A stretch of DNA of 64,000 nt, taken from NCBI GenBank assembly GCA_013396995.1, contig VWZP01002400.1, positions 1,674,001 to 1,738,000 on the forward strand, written 5' to 3'. The position numbers and the translations under genes are program-made. Source of the stretch: Dicaeum eximium (Eukaryota; Chordata; Aves; Passeriformes; Dicaeidae). The notes beneath the pieces were generated by a model. It saw only the letters and a list, made by a program, of their open reading frames with translations. It ran no database searches and was not told the origin of the DNA. Each line of letters opens with the position of its first letter. The stretch's first letter is position 1. Shown one piece after another: positions 1 to 13,270 of this stretch.

Positions 1-2709
1 TATGTAAGGAAGAGTGGGTCATAATACTGCAAAATAAAATCCAGGATGGTGTTGTCAGCCTGTGATTGCTTTGGAAGTTGAAAAAGCAGGGAATTGGATG
101 GAAGAAGCTCTGAAGCCAATAAAAGACTCTCTTTTGCCCTTGCTAGACTTGGCTTGAGATAAAAGTAACTGTGGATGATGTATTTGATTGGAGGGAATCA
201 CACAGAGTGGAAAACACATTAGCATTTCAGATTTATAGTATTTTGAGTCCAACACTATGTGTCAAACAATAGCCAGCAATTTCAGCAGCAATAGTAAAAC
301 CCATGTGAAAACCCATTGATTAAGCAACAATATGTCCAGAGGGCAAGATATTTAGAGTGGGTATGTGGCCTTTGTTCTTGCTTAAATGTTTTTAACCTTT
401 CCAGTGTTATAAGTGGATTGTAGTTATATACATAATGTGCATCAGTGTTTGCAGTCAAGCAGAAATCTTGAGCTAATGTTAGAGCTTAGTAAAAAAGATG
501 CAGGAAGAGGTATGTCAGAATGGATATATTTTTAACATGCAAAATAGTCTTTGTACACTGTATTTTAGAAGGGAAAAATCCCCACATATTGCTAAGATAA
601 ATAGATCAAATTCGGGGTTGAGTTACATAAAACTTAACTTCAAATCAATACTCTTTAGTCATGTTGTAAATATCTGAAAACAGACCTTGATCATCAGAAG
701 ACTCCTAAAATGCCAAGCATCCTTGACAATCATGAGTACTTGGAACCTTACACTGAAATGTGAAATTCAACCTCTCTATTTCCTGTGTTGAGATGCAGTT
801 GTTGAAGATATTTGCTGTATTTAAGTTTTACAATAACTTCATGTACCTAATGGTTAATTACATTTTGTCACCCCACTGTACAAGGCCTTGTAACTGAATG
901 TCAGGCTTCAGGAGCTTTCACTTGGCTCAGCAGAAACTCTTCTCCCAACCTGTTTTAGTTGCAGCAGCTGCTTCTCTTCTGACAAAAGTGTTGTTGAAGG
1001 GATGGCTTTACAAAGGCATTTCTGCCACCCTCCCCAGGAGGAGAGTACCTGGTAAACTGAGCACAAGGTAGGGATCCCCAAAGGACTTAGCACATTGTAA
1101 TGCAGTAAGAAATGAGGCTTCTCAGGCTGGCTTCAAACCTGTACCTCTGAGAATTACATTGTGCCTCTGAGCTTTGTAATCTGGAAGTGAGAGTAGAGGA
1201 ATTGCCTTCTCCCTCTCAGCTGGGTCAAACAAGTGCAGCAGAGCCTGGCTGTGTTGTTCCTTAATCATCCATCTGCCTGAGAGCCGCTGTCTTCAGTCTA
1301 AAGGAGTCTGTGGGTATTTTAGGTCATCTTTGCCTCACATTGAATCTTGTGTCTGCCAACAGGCATTCCTAGCACCAGGGCTTAAGGTGTTTTTGTAGTA
1401 CTCAAAAAATGTTTTGCAGATTTTTTGAGATAAATGGAATCCTGCTCTCTCTCAGCTTTTTCAGCTTCTGTGTTGCTCTATCTCATAATCCTTCTTTTGT
1501 ACAATGTTGTGAGAATTTTAACAGAAGCGAAAAATTTTGTCCAGGATGAAAACAGTAGTATAAAGACTAACTAAAAAAGAGGTCTATAGAGTGTTATCTT
1601 TTTTTTGCCTCCTAAAGTCATTGTATGTTTACCCACCTCTGCTACCACTGAAGTAATTCAAAAATAAAGAACCAAAACTAAGCTCGCTGGCTTAGGCAGA
1701 GGAGTAAAAAAAGAGTTGAGAAAATGCTGCTTTGTGCACCTGGAACTACAGTATTGATACTCATAAAAGATAATAAAATAGAAATAAATACTGTTATATA
1801 CTTGAATTGTAAATTGTTTGTGAATATCAACCAAATGTTTGACTGTAATTGAAATTAAGGAATTCCTGGTCTTCCTCTATAAGCAGCAAGTGATTTAGGT
1901 CCACAGGTGGAAGCTACTGATGGCTCTTAGGAGCTGCACCTGGCGTCCTCAGCGGAGCTATGTGGACAGCTGCTCTGAGGAAGCATCTTCCGAAGTTATT
2001 TTAGTTGCTGTCTCAACTTTCCAGGCTGTGTCTTTACCATCTTTCTTTGCTAGAATTATAACAGTAGCATAAGGCAGAGGTGCACGCTGTTCCTGAGCAG
2101 CCAGCTCTCACAAACCTCAGCCTGTCCCTTCCTTTGGATCAGGAGATCTGTCTGAGTGCAAAACCAGCCTTCTCACTCAGCTGTACCAGAACTGTCCGGA
2201 TTTCTCTCAGAAGTTTGGTAGAAATAAATACCAAGGAAATTTGTTGTGAAATTTTAGTATATAAGGCCTGCAGTTAAGGTTGCACTTGATTCTTACCTGC
2301 CTTAAACTGTATGCCCCTATTTTCAGAGGTGCAGAGCAAGATGTAGGAGTGGAAATTGCCAACTCAAAACCATAAGAGTTTGCATATTGGAAATGACTAA
2401 TCAATGTGGAAAGCAACAGCTTTCAGAATGTGGTCTTGAGTTATTAATAGAGGTGGGGTTTTGCTAGGTCAGGAATTGCACAGCTGTGGTTTTTTGTTGT
2501 TGTTGTTGTTTTGTTTTTTTTCAGGAGGGTTTTTATGTTCTAGTGGACCAGTGGGAAAAAAAATCACTATTTTTTAATCTTTCTCATAACCTCGTTAATT
2601 TTTCACTAGCTAGCAGGCATCTCAGTGCTGAATCCTGAGCTGTTTTGATACAGCTAATGAAAAAATTGCCACTCCTATCTGCATCATTAGCCTAATGTTA
2701 GTTAATAAT
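1..2709. other. Upstream non-coding DNA, no gene recognised
   Basis: AT-rich non-coding sequence. Open frames on either strand are short (under about 70 codons), have no recognisable domain and overlap one another, as expected by chance. A GTT/T-rich low-complexity stretch lies at about 2489-2521. I see no exon with convincing splice sites, no RNA gene and no recognisable transposon here. Confidence 0.6.
2489..2521. repeat. (GTT)n and poly-T simple repeat
   Basis: Five GTT units flanked by T runs form a low-complexity tract of about 33 bases. This is an ordinary microsatellite-like sequence with no inferred function. Confidence 0.7.
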
Positions 2710-2935
2710 ACTTAGTATTTTGCAGAGTCACTTGTATCTTCAGACCACTTAACAGTTATTAACTAATTAATCCTCACAACATGCCTGTGAGTTGGATGGT
2801 AAATAAATATTAACATTCCCCTTTTAGCAAAGGGGTAACCAAATAGGAAGATTAAGTGATTTGCATGGACTTAGTGGCAGAGCTGGCAAGAGAACTGTGC
2901 TTTAATGCTTGTGCTTATCCTTCCAGCCATACTGG
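2710..2935 (-). mobile_element. Ancient MIR-type SINE remnant
   Basis: The + strand reads like the reverse complement of the mammalian-wide/amniote MIR consensus. A block 'aatcctcacaacatgcctg' is followed by 'tgag', an AT-rich stretch, 'ccccttttagca', then 'gattaagtgatttgcatgg' and 'agtggcagagctgg'. The order and spacing match the MIR core and 3' part, so the element lies in minus orientation. Many substitutions indicate great age. The consensus was recalled from memory, not aligned, so the boundaries are approximate. Confidence 0.65.
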
Positions 2936-5900
2936 CTCAGTGTGAATTAAACCCTTCACCATTATCCTGTGTAGTCTTTCTGAATACTTCAGTACTTTTT
3001 CAGATCCAAAGTTTATGTCTCTGGTCATAGCCTATCATATTGAAGGATGGCTGTTGCCCTTGGGTACAGATCTTCCCATGTTCCATTACACAAAATCTGG
3101 GCAATATTAGAAGGGAGGCTACAACTCCTTTGTGCCTCCCCCAGAAAATCCATGCCAGGCCTGTATTTAGAATGTTTAGAAGAAAACTACTGAGCCTTCT
3201 CATCAGGCTGATTAAAATGTATGTAATATCTGGCCATTGCTTTTACAGAACAGTATTAATTAATTATACTGCTATTTCACTCAGTACTGAATCAAAGCTG
3301 GAGCACCTGAAAATGGTCTTTCTGTGGAGACCACGTTGTCAATCACAGTGAGGTTGCACCTTGAATCCTGTGTCCAGTTCTGGACCCTCAATATTTTATT
3401 ATAAAAAACCAGCAGAAAAGCTGGGTTTTATGAAATCCCAAACTTAAAACGTATTGAACAGCATAGTTGCTTTAACACAAAATGGCAACAGTTTTTTCCT
3501 GTTGTTCTGATGGTAAGAATACTTCACATTGAATGAGAATGTTTTAGATCTTTTTTTTTGATCCCAAGTTTTTTGATGGGTCAGTCACTAGTCCAAAAAC
3601 TATGGTTTGTACATCTTAGTGTGAGTCAGATGCTAGGTTAATTATCACGTGCTGCATCTAGGTGGGATTATTCCTATTTTTTTCTCCTGATGATTGCGTT
3701 GCTGATGGGTTTTTTTAATTCAGAGCAGTACAATACTTCTTGTCTGTGCCAGTTTGCTTCTGTATGGTGGCTGGCATCTCCTTGCCCTGCTTGTTTGTAG
3801 GAGCTTGGAGATACCCTCCAAGAGCTGCCTGAGCAGGAGAAGTATGTGGCCCCCTCCAGCTGGTCATGGAATGTCTGGGACATAGAGCATGCCTGTAACA
3901 GGGTGTACCTACTATCTTCTCCATGGGGTTTCACTCACACTCAGAGCTGGCTACAGCCCACTACTGTTCACAGAACCACTTGGGGAGCTAACAAATCCTG
4001 GAAAGGTCACATGGAAATGGTACCTGTGCTGCTCTGTACAACACAGAGCCATTTCAGAGGATATTCACCTCTCACTGTTTAGACCATAGTGTGCATTCTG
4101 AAACTGCCCTTCAGTTCCCAGGACTCCTGCTGGCATCCTGTTAGCCAGTTAAATGGGCTGTGCTGCCAGAGGCAGAAGGACAGGGTGTAGAAAAAACACA
4201 ACGGCTTTTTATAAGATATTCTCCTGATTTCCCACCTTCTTAACATCAGAAGAGGCTTTTCTGATTCAAATACACTTAAAAATTCTCCCTGCTCTGTTAA
4301 GCCAGTTAATCTCAGTGGAAGCAGCTTTCTGCTGCTTTTTAAGAGTCCACACAGCTGCACTTAAAAATGTCAAATTTTTTATGAGAGTAGGTGCTGCTAG
4401 CAGGTTCCTCAGAAAGTGTGGGCTGAACGGTTTTATTTTCAACTCTTGCTATAACTAATGAATTGGGTCTTATGGATTTTCAAAGAAGCAAAGGGATCCC
4501 AGTTTTCTTTCTTAGTGAAAAATAAGCCACAACATCTTCCTTTGCCTTAGTGAAGTAGGACAAGTATTTGGCAGGGGCAGTTGCAGAGCTGCCAGCAGGC
4601 TCCAGGTCAGAGTTGGAGCTGTGGAGTGTTGCAACACTGCCTGAGGCAAGTTGAAAAATTTGATTAAAAGGAATTTTCAAACACAGGCTTTTGTTCTGCA
4701 GATTTCTAGGTATGAGAAAGAGGAGTGAGCTTTGTGACAGACAGGATGGCTGTGGTCTTCAGGTACTCCCTCACTTTCTGGGATGAAGACTTGTGTGTTC
4801 TTGTTTTTCAATTTCACATAAAGGTGAAGTCCTCCTTTGGCTGCCTCAGCACCAGTCATGGGTAATATATAATGCTAACAAATTTACCAAGGGTGCCATT
4901 TGTATTCAGCATGACACACTGAGTCGTGCATCCTGTTTGTTATAGGCGTTGCAAAGCCGTATTTAAAATGGCAGCTGGAAAAAGCGGGGTTTCCAAATAG
5001 TTTTCTACACTTTTTCTGCTTTGATCTCTGGCTACCTCCAGAATGGGGGCTGGGAAGATGGCCTCAACGTCTTGTGTCTTTGTTTCCCAGGTGTTGCACC
5101 TGGAAGTGTGAGTACAGCTAAACGCTGTCACTGTTCTCCTCACATGAGCCATGGGACCATGGTAGTCTTTCCTTCCCTCTGTCCAAACACAACTGTTTTC
5201 CTTGTGCAGGCACACACTGCTTGGCCATTCTCTGCAGCCATTCATCCAGCTTTCCCCAGTTACTGGTATGTTTTGAACAAACACAGAGGAGGGGAAGTAT
5301 GAGACATCATGTTAAAATGCTTCCTGCACAGTCCCCCAAAGAAAGGTCTTTCTACAAATGCTTGACATACAGATCGTATTCGACCTTTGATCATCTGTCA
5401 TTTTATTGTAAGAAAGCATGCCATCATTTGCCACCGTTTAAAATAGACCCAGAGGAAGTCAGGGCTTAATCTTAACCTCAAACACATTGAGCCCTGTATT
5501 TCCTATCCAGCCATACACTGTGCTATCTGGTTTCCTACACCTCAGCCCTGCTAAGTTTAGTTCCTCTCAGCCAGCTGCTAAGAAGGAAGGGAAACTGTGT
5601 TCACTGTGGATAAAGTATTTGCTGTCCACAGCTCTCCCAGCCTTATGGACTAAGTGGTAGACAGCGATACAGTTCTGAGGTTTCTCAATTTTAAAACAAA
5701 ATGTATTTTGAATTCTTTTCTCTCTTAATTTGTTCTGTGGGTTCATAAATTTAAATCTTCGATGCCATGCTTATTTGGGCTTCTCTAGGAAGAACTTGTA
5801 TGCTTAGGAATAGTAATTTAGCATTTATGACTGTCATGTGGTTAGACCATTGCTAAATTATACACTGGAGTGTTATGCATTAATTAATATTCTATCAAAC

Positions 5901-8900
5901 AGTGCAGTCACTCAGGTCTTTCATCTTAGAAAGTAGATGAATAAGTGGAATATATAATATACCATACTCATACCAGAAATTGAGATTGCCTCACTAGAAA
6001 ACTTTATTTATCATAGAAAGTAGCTGCATAAAATAGCTGAGATAAAACTGACCTATTTTTCCTCTGTATCAGTATCATTCCTTGTCCATTTGCTTCAGGC
6101 AGGAGGAACTGACTGATTCCCTTCTTGGGAGTATTCTCAGGTCCTGCTATGAAAGCCATGGACCTGTTTCAGTAGTGTGTCTTCTGAGGACCTTAAATAT
6201 TTATTAACTTTATTGCTTTCTTTTCCCCCCTAATGTTTAGTAGAATTATGATATTTTTTGACATAACTGTACCTGCTGGGTTACTGGGGCAAATCTGGCA
6301 GCCACACACCACAATGCACACACAGGTGGTTCAGCATCCACAAGCTGGAGCTGGCTTTTTGGGGAGGATTTGACAAGCCTGTATCCCTGCCTGCACAGCA
6401 ATATATTTTCTCAGTGGTAGTACACACTTCCTGGCAGAATTCTGGGTTTGGATTACTTCCAAAGCAAAACTCTCAGCAACGTTGATATCTCTGTGAAACC
6501 TACAGGATTGGGAAAACTCACTCTTTGTCCCTCATGATTCTACTAAACCCTGGTTAAATTCCTTCCTTCTGTTGTGTCACACATCTCCAGCATTTCAAAT
6601 CATGAAAGGGGAAAATCCTCCTGATGGAAAAGATTTTTACCACCATTACAAGAGATAGAAGGGGCTGAGGGCCTTATTTCAGTGTTTGTATAAAGCTGCT
6701 GTTTTGTTTTCCTACAATTGCACATATTTTTATCTGAGTTGTTTTGATAGTTTCCATAGTCTTATATCCTTCCACCCCTGCTTGGTCCTTGCTTTTGAGT
6801 GGCAGCACTCATAAATTCAATTTTGAATTTGGTATCAGGATCCACTTCTCTTAATGGCAGGGTGAATAAAAACATCCAGTAGGACCTAAAATACAGTAGA
6901 CTTAGATGGAATATTAATATAGGACAAAAAAAGAAAGGTTAACTTCATCAAATGTAAAACAGGGTAGGAAATGCTACCCTACATTGGTATTTTAATACAT
7001 GGATGTATCTTATTTCTCCTGACCACCCACCACATAATTACATAATTTTAAAATGGCATAATTTGTGAGCTTAAACATTCTAATTTTCAGTTAGAGGCAG
7101 ATTGGTCCTGATGTCTGCATACATTTTTAAAATTAATTATTTAAATGTGTGAAGGAAAAAGCAAACCATGAAGTTAGTACAGAGCATTGTCCTACAGATA
7201 AGGACATACAATGCACAGAATGGGGATGTAAAGCAAATGCTTCAGAAAAAAATTGTCTGGACCATGTAATTGAATTTATGTAATCCAGTCATGGGGACAG
7301 AAGAAGAACCTGTTGGTATGGCTGTATTAGTCTGCTCACAGATGGCTGAAAATATATTGTGAAAATACTTAGATGGTAATGGCCCCAGAAAACTCCTATA
7401 ACACGTCTTGGACCAGACAGGACTGATTAATACAAAATTCAAAGCTGAAGGCCAAAGGAGGCTTTTGTGATGAGGAAGTTCCTAATACATTGGATAACCT
7501 TGGCAAATCGTTGCCAAACTTACTGTGATACCAAATGAGAGTGGGATATGTTTGTCTAATTATTCTTGCAAGGGCAGGGATTCATAATCTTCCCTCTCTC
7601 CTTCAGCTGGTGTGTGTGTATATAGCTCATCTCACTGGCTTTAACACAAGGTGCAGGAACACTCAGCCTCAGTAAGGATGGCTAAGTAGCCCAGATTAAG
7701 GAGCTTTAATAAATGCTTGCTCCAGGCCCAGCTGTGTTGGTAGAAGCATCTCAGTGCTCAGTGCTTCCCAATTACAGATGACTCAGAGAACCATTTATTA
7801 TACTTACGTAATTATGAAGGTTTTGTGTTGTAGGTTTGCAGTAACAACTTCAGTTTATATCGGTGATCTTAACAGTTCACCTGTATTTCACTTAATAGAT
7901 CCAGGAACAGACACCTCCACTCTCTGGAAAAAAAAAAAAGATCAGCAGGAAAGCCTAAACCCATCCTTTTGTTTGTCGTGTTGAGCAAATGGTGCTGACA
8001 CCAGGAAATGTGCAGCACTTGACACGTGCATTCTGTAAGTGCTTGGATGCAGCTAGCAGGCATTGCGTGCCGTCAGCTCTTCACAGTGCTGACAGCACCC
8101 TGGCAGCTCCTCATGCTGGACTGAAAAGAGGATAAACGACTATATAAAGCATATAATTACATTTTTATGTGCATAAATATGTACATTAGTGAAGACTTCA
8201 AAAAATTAGCAGCTATCACAGACTAATGTATTATTTAAGCGACTTTTTGAGGTGTAAATATATTTTAAACTATTTTAAGAATACAGTTTTATTTTAGGAT
8301 GATAGTTCAGACTTTGAAGGTACCTGTGGTGGGTTAGAGGAACTGTGCAGGTTGACTGGCAAGTTATTGTTCTTGCAACTGCTGTTGCCTTTGTAAGAGG
8401 AGATGACCATGGTGTCTCCTGCCTACAAACAGAGGGGCAGTTTGGCAAACTGGAGCAGCAAGAACAAGGAGTTATGTGATTGCCTGAAGAGGTGGGGTGA
8501 GGAAGAGAGTAAAGGAGGGAAGAGGCTGGTGATTTACAGCCCTCTAAAGAGACAATTCTGATGGCAGGCCAAGTCTTGGAGGGAAATGCTTGGAATAGTC
8601 ACAAAAATTGCAAGCTTAGCCTTATCCACCTCAAGTGTGGATGAACAGACGGGCTGTGCAGACCCTGGACTGTCAGAACCAGGCTGCATTTGCACAAATG
8701 CTATGCTGCTCAGCTTCTCCTGTAGTGACAATACAGGCAGAGACTGTAAATCCCCAGCACAGTGTCCTGCAACCACCCGAGAGGCAGAACAGCCTGACCA
8801 GCTGGTGACCCCAGTGCTGGCAAAGCACCGGTCTCAGTCTGAAGGAAGGTGAGCATGCAGCAAGCTGGTAAAACTACAGCTCTGGCTGGCAGGCTCTGAC

Positions 8901-11180
8901 TGAGAGGACAGATCTTCAAAACAGAGTTTGAGAAAATTTTCTGTGTATAAATCAGTTCCTTCAGGAGCTTTAGGAGAATGCTGAACATGGCATTTACAGG
9001 GACATCAGCTCCTGCCTCTGCTCTTCTGCTCACAGCCCAGTTCTCACTCCTCTACCCAGGTCCTCCAGCCATTGGTTAACAGTATGAGTAGAAGAAAATC
9101 CTGTCAAGATGCCTTAACCATCATCCCACTATTTACACCCTCCTTGGAAGCTTGCCCTGGCTGTCTAATGCAGCTGCAGGCAGGCCACAGCAAGCCGGGC
9201 CTCGGCCCCACTACACTCTCTTCCAGTTTTACCTCTTCCTGTGACATTTGTGTTTTGGTTTGGTTGCACCCTGCCTGCAGGCAGTAGTGAGCCAGGGGAG
9301 CAGCCAGTTCACTGCCCTGGATGGTGTGAGGGTTTGCCTTGGGGACTCTGGCACTCAAGAGAGCCCTCACAGAGATGGCAAAGAGTGACCCTTAGAGGTG
9401 AAAAGAACTTGCTCAAAGGTTTTTGACATCTCCATAGGTAGTGATGCAGAGCATTTATGTGCATACAGCATCTAGTTATCCATTAGGAGAAAAACATGAA
9501 TGAACTTGGAAGCAGGGAAATATTCCTGACATTACACTACTGAGTTACTGTGCACATTGCATGACATCTGTGCAGAGCCTTGAGTAATGGATGACTAAAT
9601 ATCATCTGATTGTCTGTTAATAAAAAGGAGGTGAATATGCATGTTTCACTGAGGAAGGAAATGATGAAACTGAGGCAAAATACTTGGAAAGGACTGCATT
9701 TCAAAACCCCTTTTTCTTTTCCAGGACAAAGCAGATGCTGCTAGCAACTTCAGGGGGGATTGGGAAAAGCTAAAATTATAAGGAAACAGTCTTTTAAGTC
9801 TTTTTGGGTTACGATAATGAGTGATAGAAATTTCATTGTATATGTTTCCAGTGTAAAGCTATGGTTTGGGCAGATTTCCTTCTGCCTTTAATAAAAATTG
9901 GGTAATTCAGACACATGCCCAGCTGTGCTCTGAATTTAGAAATCAAGCATTGCTTTCAGCAATGACCTTTTGAAAAATTGATTTTCTTATTATAAATCAT
10001 CTTCTAAGGTGACCTTGGGTGAGGCAAATCAATGCAGGATTGCTGAGCAGCATTTGCTCTCAGCAGAACTACTGACGCCAGAGTAGGGCAGCCCCAGCCA
10101 CCCTCTGCCCCATGGCAGCCCTCCCACACCTGACCCCAGCCTCTTGTCCTGGCCCTGGGGAGCCCCCAGCACCCTCACATGCAAGAGTAGGTAATGTGGA
10201 GAGTGGCTTGAACTCATGGAGGCCCTTGAATTGTAGCAAAGCAGCAGGCTCTCAGGGAGATGCTGTAGATCTTCAGCCTGCTGTGCTGGTCTGTGAGACA
10301 GGCTCACTGGGATCCTCTGAGCAGGAATAATGGCCTTCAGTTAGTGTGTAGCATCCCTGGGATCCAAGGTACTGCAGACTGAGCAGCCTGGCTGTGGCAA
10401 TGGAGTGAGCATGATGTGCAGTCCTCACTCACTAAAGGTTTCTATTATTTTAAAGATGTGCAGGGAGAAGTTACTGCTATAATGCTACCATGTGCATATA
10501 TGCAGGCTTATCTTCCTTGTGGTTTCAGATATTCCTGTGAAAAACACAGGAAATAACAGAAATGCAAAAGAATGCAAGAAACCCAAATAGCCTGTGCATC
10601 ACTGTAGTTTCCATTATTTCCTGGATTTGACTAGCTCAGAAATACTGCAGGAAGTCCTTTTTCTTGTGGTATTTTTGCTTCCTCTCCCAGAAGAGTGGAA
10701 GCATTACACAACAACATGTGAAAATGAGAGAGGAATCCATGCTGCTGGTAGGCTGGGTCATGGGAGCGCTGGATTTCCACTTTCTGTGGCTGCTCCCATC
10801 TGTGCAGTGGAGGGCTGAGGCCCCAGGGCCGGTATGGCAGTGCTCACCAGCTCTGAGCACCCAGGAATGCATGGTCCTCCTTGGGAAGGGTGGGCTGTGG
10901 GCAGGTGCAGAGCTGCTGTGAGGGCACTGTGATCACTTCTCTCTCCTCATTACTCTGTGCTTGCAGAGAAGCTGATCAGCCTGAGGTGCTTCTTTGCAGC
11001 TTGAGGCCAATTTTTATCCTCAGTGAATCTGCCTGACACTCACATACAGCTTAATAAACACCCAGGAGGTTGAGCCAGTTCCTTGTATGTACTTCATTGT
11101 TTTGACACATTTTGAGATGTTGTTTGGAGATGTGAAATGCCTGTGACGTTCCTCCATCCAGGCTGTACCCCGGCCAGTCC
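2936..11180. other. Upstream non-coding DNA, no gene recognised
   Basis: About 8 kb of non-coding sequence between a MIR remnant and an AT-rich candidate regulatory block. Several frames are open for 80-115 codons (for example 4940-5284 minus, 8710-9033 minus). They have no family resemblance and no consistent splice context, and overlapping frames on both strands are open too, so I treat them as chance. No RNA genes or clear transposons were recognised. An A-run at about 7928-7939 is simple sequence. Confidence 0.5.
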
Positions 11181-11199
11181 GCATTCACTCTGGTGAGCC

Positions 11200-11560
11200 A
11201 GAGCAAATGCATTAAATCCTGCATTAAAGCTCTGCTGATAACATTGTGCTTATTAAATAATACAACCATTTTTCCTGTTTGCCAACCAGTAGGGATCCCT
11301 AGTACACACTGGGGAAGCATGAACTATAAAAGCCTCTATTCTTTTCTAATTAGGCCGCATCTAATTAAAATTATTGCCTGCCAGTACTAGCGTTTATAAA
11401 GTATTTTCCAACCTAGCATGACTCATGGGGCTATATGGAGACAGACTGCACTGCAGTCTATTTGGGATGTGCTTGCTGTGCAATTGTCCTTTATCATCAC
11501 AGGCAGGCAGTGTTTGTTTGAATTATTATTCGGTGTGTACTGCCAGCCATTTAGGCCTTC
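11200..11560. promoter_or_regulatory. Possible conserved non-coding regulatory block
   Basis: An AT-rich block has clustered homeodomain-like cores, including TAATTA-type motifs around 11348-11369 ('ctaattaggccgcatctaat'). It contains no open frame of interest and no repeats. Texture like this is typical of conserved developmental enhancers, but conservation cannot be seen from one sequence. This is a weak inference from composition and motif density only. Confidence 0.2.
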
Positions 11561-11847
11561 ACAGTTCTTTTTATAAATTCACTGATTAGCCTATTTTGAA
11601 TATGAAATATGGGTTTGGGATCCAGCTTGGGGCTCTGAACAGACAAATCATTTGGAGGACTGTCCCTGGAAGTCACTGATGGGGAATTTAACAGCTCAAG
11701 ATGCCAGGCTAGTTCGGGAGTCAGCTATTGCAAATGATTTTGAAACACCAGCAGTCTTTCTATTAACCTGTGTGGCAATGGGAGCCATCACATGTACTCC
11801 AAGCAAGCTCAGCCCATGAGGAGTGAAGTAGGGAAGCCCATCCTTCC

Positions 11848-12789
11848 CTACTGCTTTGTAGGGAAGCAAATACCCTGGGAAATGGTGTGGCATAGGCTGC
11901 CATAGGCAACCCCAGTAAAACCAAGCTTAGCCAGCAACACCCACTGGAATGGAGGCAGGTGTTGCTCCAAAGAGAGACCAAATCCAACTCTCTTGTTGCT
12001 CCAAGAGAGCCTGCATGGAGAGATGGGAAGAGGCTGTGGCAGGCAGATGTTTTGCCTACATTTGCTTGAAGAATAAAAGCGTGTCTGACGAGGGCATGGG
12101 GTGTGGTTGAGCATGGATGAAGGGAAATGGACTGGGAGGGAACCGTGTCCAGAGGCAACTGGGCCAGCTGGTTTGTGCAGGGCAGGAGCAGTCTGCAGGC
12201 AGTGGTGCTCCTCAGTGCTGAGGGATGGGTGCTGCTGTGGGGCAAGGGGACACTTGGGGCTCATGGAGCTGCCCATGGAACTGAGAGCAGCTGCTTCAGG
12301 CCAGACAGTAGTGCTTGGAGAGATCGTGCTGGTTTGGAATCTTGGCTGTAAGCATGCAAAGTAATGTGCAACATGTGGAGCCCCTAGGTTTACAGGCTGA
12401 GCTCTGATTCCCAGGTGTGGAGGAGGATCGTGGATTTGTCGGCTATGGGGTTTAAAGCAGCAGCTCAAAGGGGTCAGACACCCTCCACTCAGGAGGTGTG
12501 TCTGCGCTGGCAGTACGCAAGTGGGGCAGAGTAACCCCCATGAGAGCCCAGGAAGAAATGCTTCTGCTGGGGGCTGTGCAGGGCTGCTTTCCTTCCCTGC
12601 CCTGCACAGCCCCTGCTTCATGCCCCCCACTCCACCCTCCAGCTCCCTCCCAACCCATCGGTTGGGTTCCAATGCTGGTGAGATGGGTGAGAAGCAGACA
12701 AGGAGGTGGCAGCAGGGTGCTGAGAGAGGGGACACAATGGCAGTGGCAGCCACTGATGGAGCACCTGAAAGTAAAAGGCTCAGCTCCAC
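11848..12789 (-). other. Long open frame without recognisable domain, probably fortuitous
   Basis: A minus-strand frame stays open for 313 codons, the longest in the window. It begins at GTG rather than ATG; the first in-frame methionine is about 56 residues in. The product is rich in Ser, Pro, Leu, Cys and His, with no recognisable domain, signal peptide or repeat pattern. Overlapping frames of 160 codons (minus) and about 100 codons (plus) are open in the same stretch. That points to a local rise in GC and loss of stop codons rather than selection for protein. I do not call it a gene. Confidence 0.3.
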
Positions 12790-13079
12790 GTTTACAGTGT
12801 ATTCAGGTGAGCTGAAGCCATTGCTGTGTTAGTGTGAAGTTTACAGTCATATTTCATCTTTTTCACTTTCTGTGATATGTTTTTCTTCCAAGGGTTATTA
12901 CAGTGCATGAAACATCGGTGTGATGCTATTATTGTCTTTCCTTTAAGTTCATCCCAAGTAAGACATGACAAGACATGGAATTAGGTTAAAATTAAAATCT
13001 TACCATTTTAATTACCAGATCTTACCACAAATTTAAGTTTTTAGTATAGGCTTGCCCATCTGAGATTATGCCAGCTTTA

Positions 13080-13270
13080 TTCTTAATGCTGTACCTAATA
13101 CAAAATAAGATGTAATACCTGCTCTGTGAGCTGATAATCTAAAAGGCAGGGCCTTTAAAAAGAAAAGGTAATATTTTGAGCTATAGGTAAGGAACTGGGA
13201 CACAGAGAATCAAATTACTCCCATGTCATGCAGGCTAGGAATTAACATGTGTTTTGAATTTCCAGTTTCA
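13080..13270 (-). mobile_element. Second, weaker MIR-like SINE remnant
   Basis: The block 'aaggaactgggacacagaga' followed by 'tcaaattactcccatgtcat' and 'gcaggctaggaatt' has the order of the reverse-complement MIR core (aggaaactgaggcacagaga, ttaagtaacttgcccaaggtca, cagctagtaa). It is more decayed than the copy near 2.7-2.9 kb. The consensus comes from memory and the edges are approximate. Confidence 0.4.
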
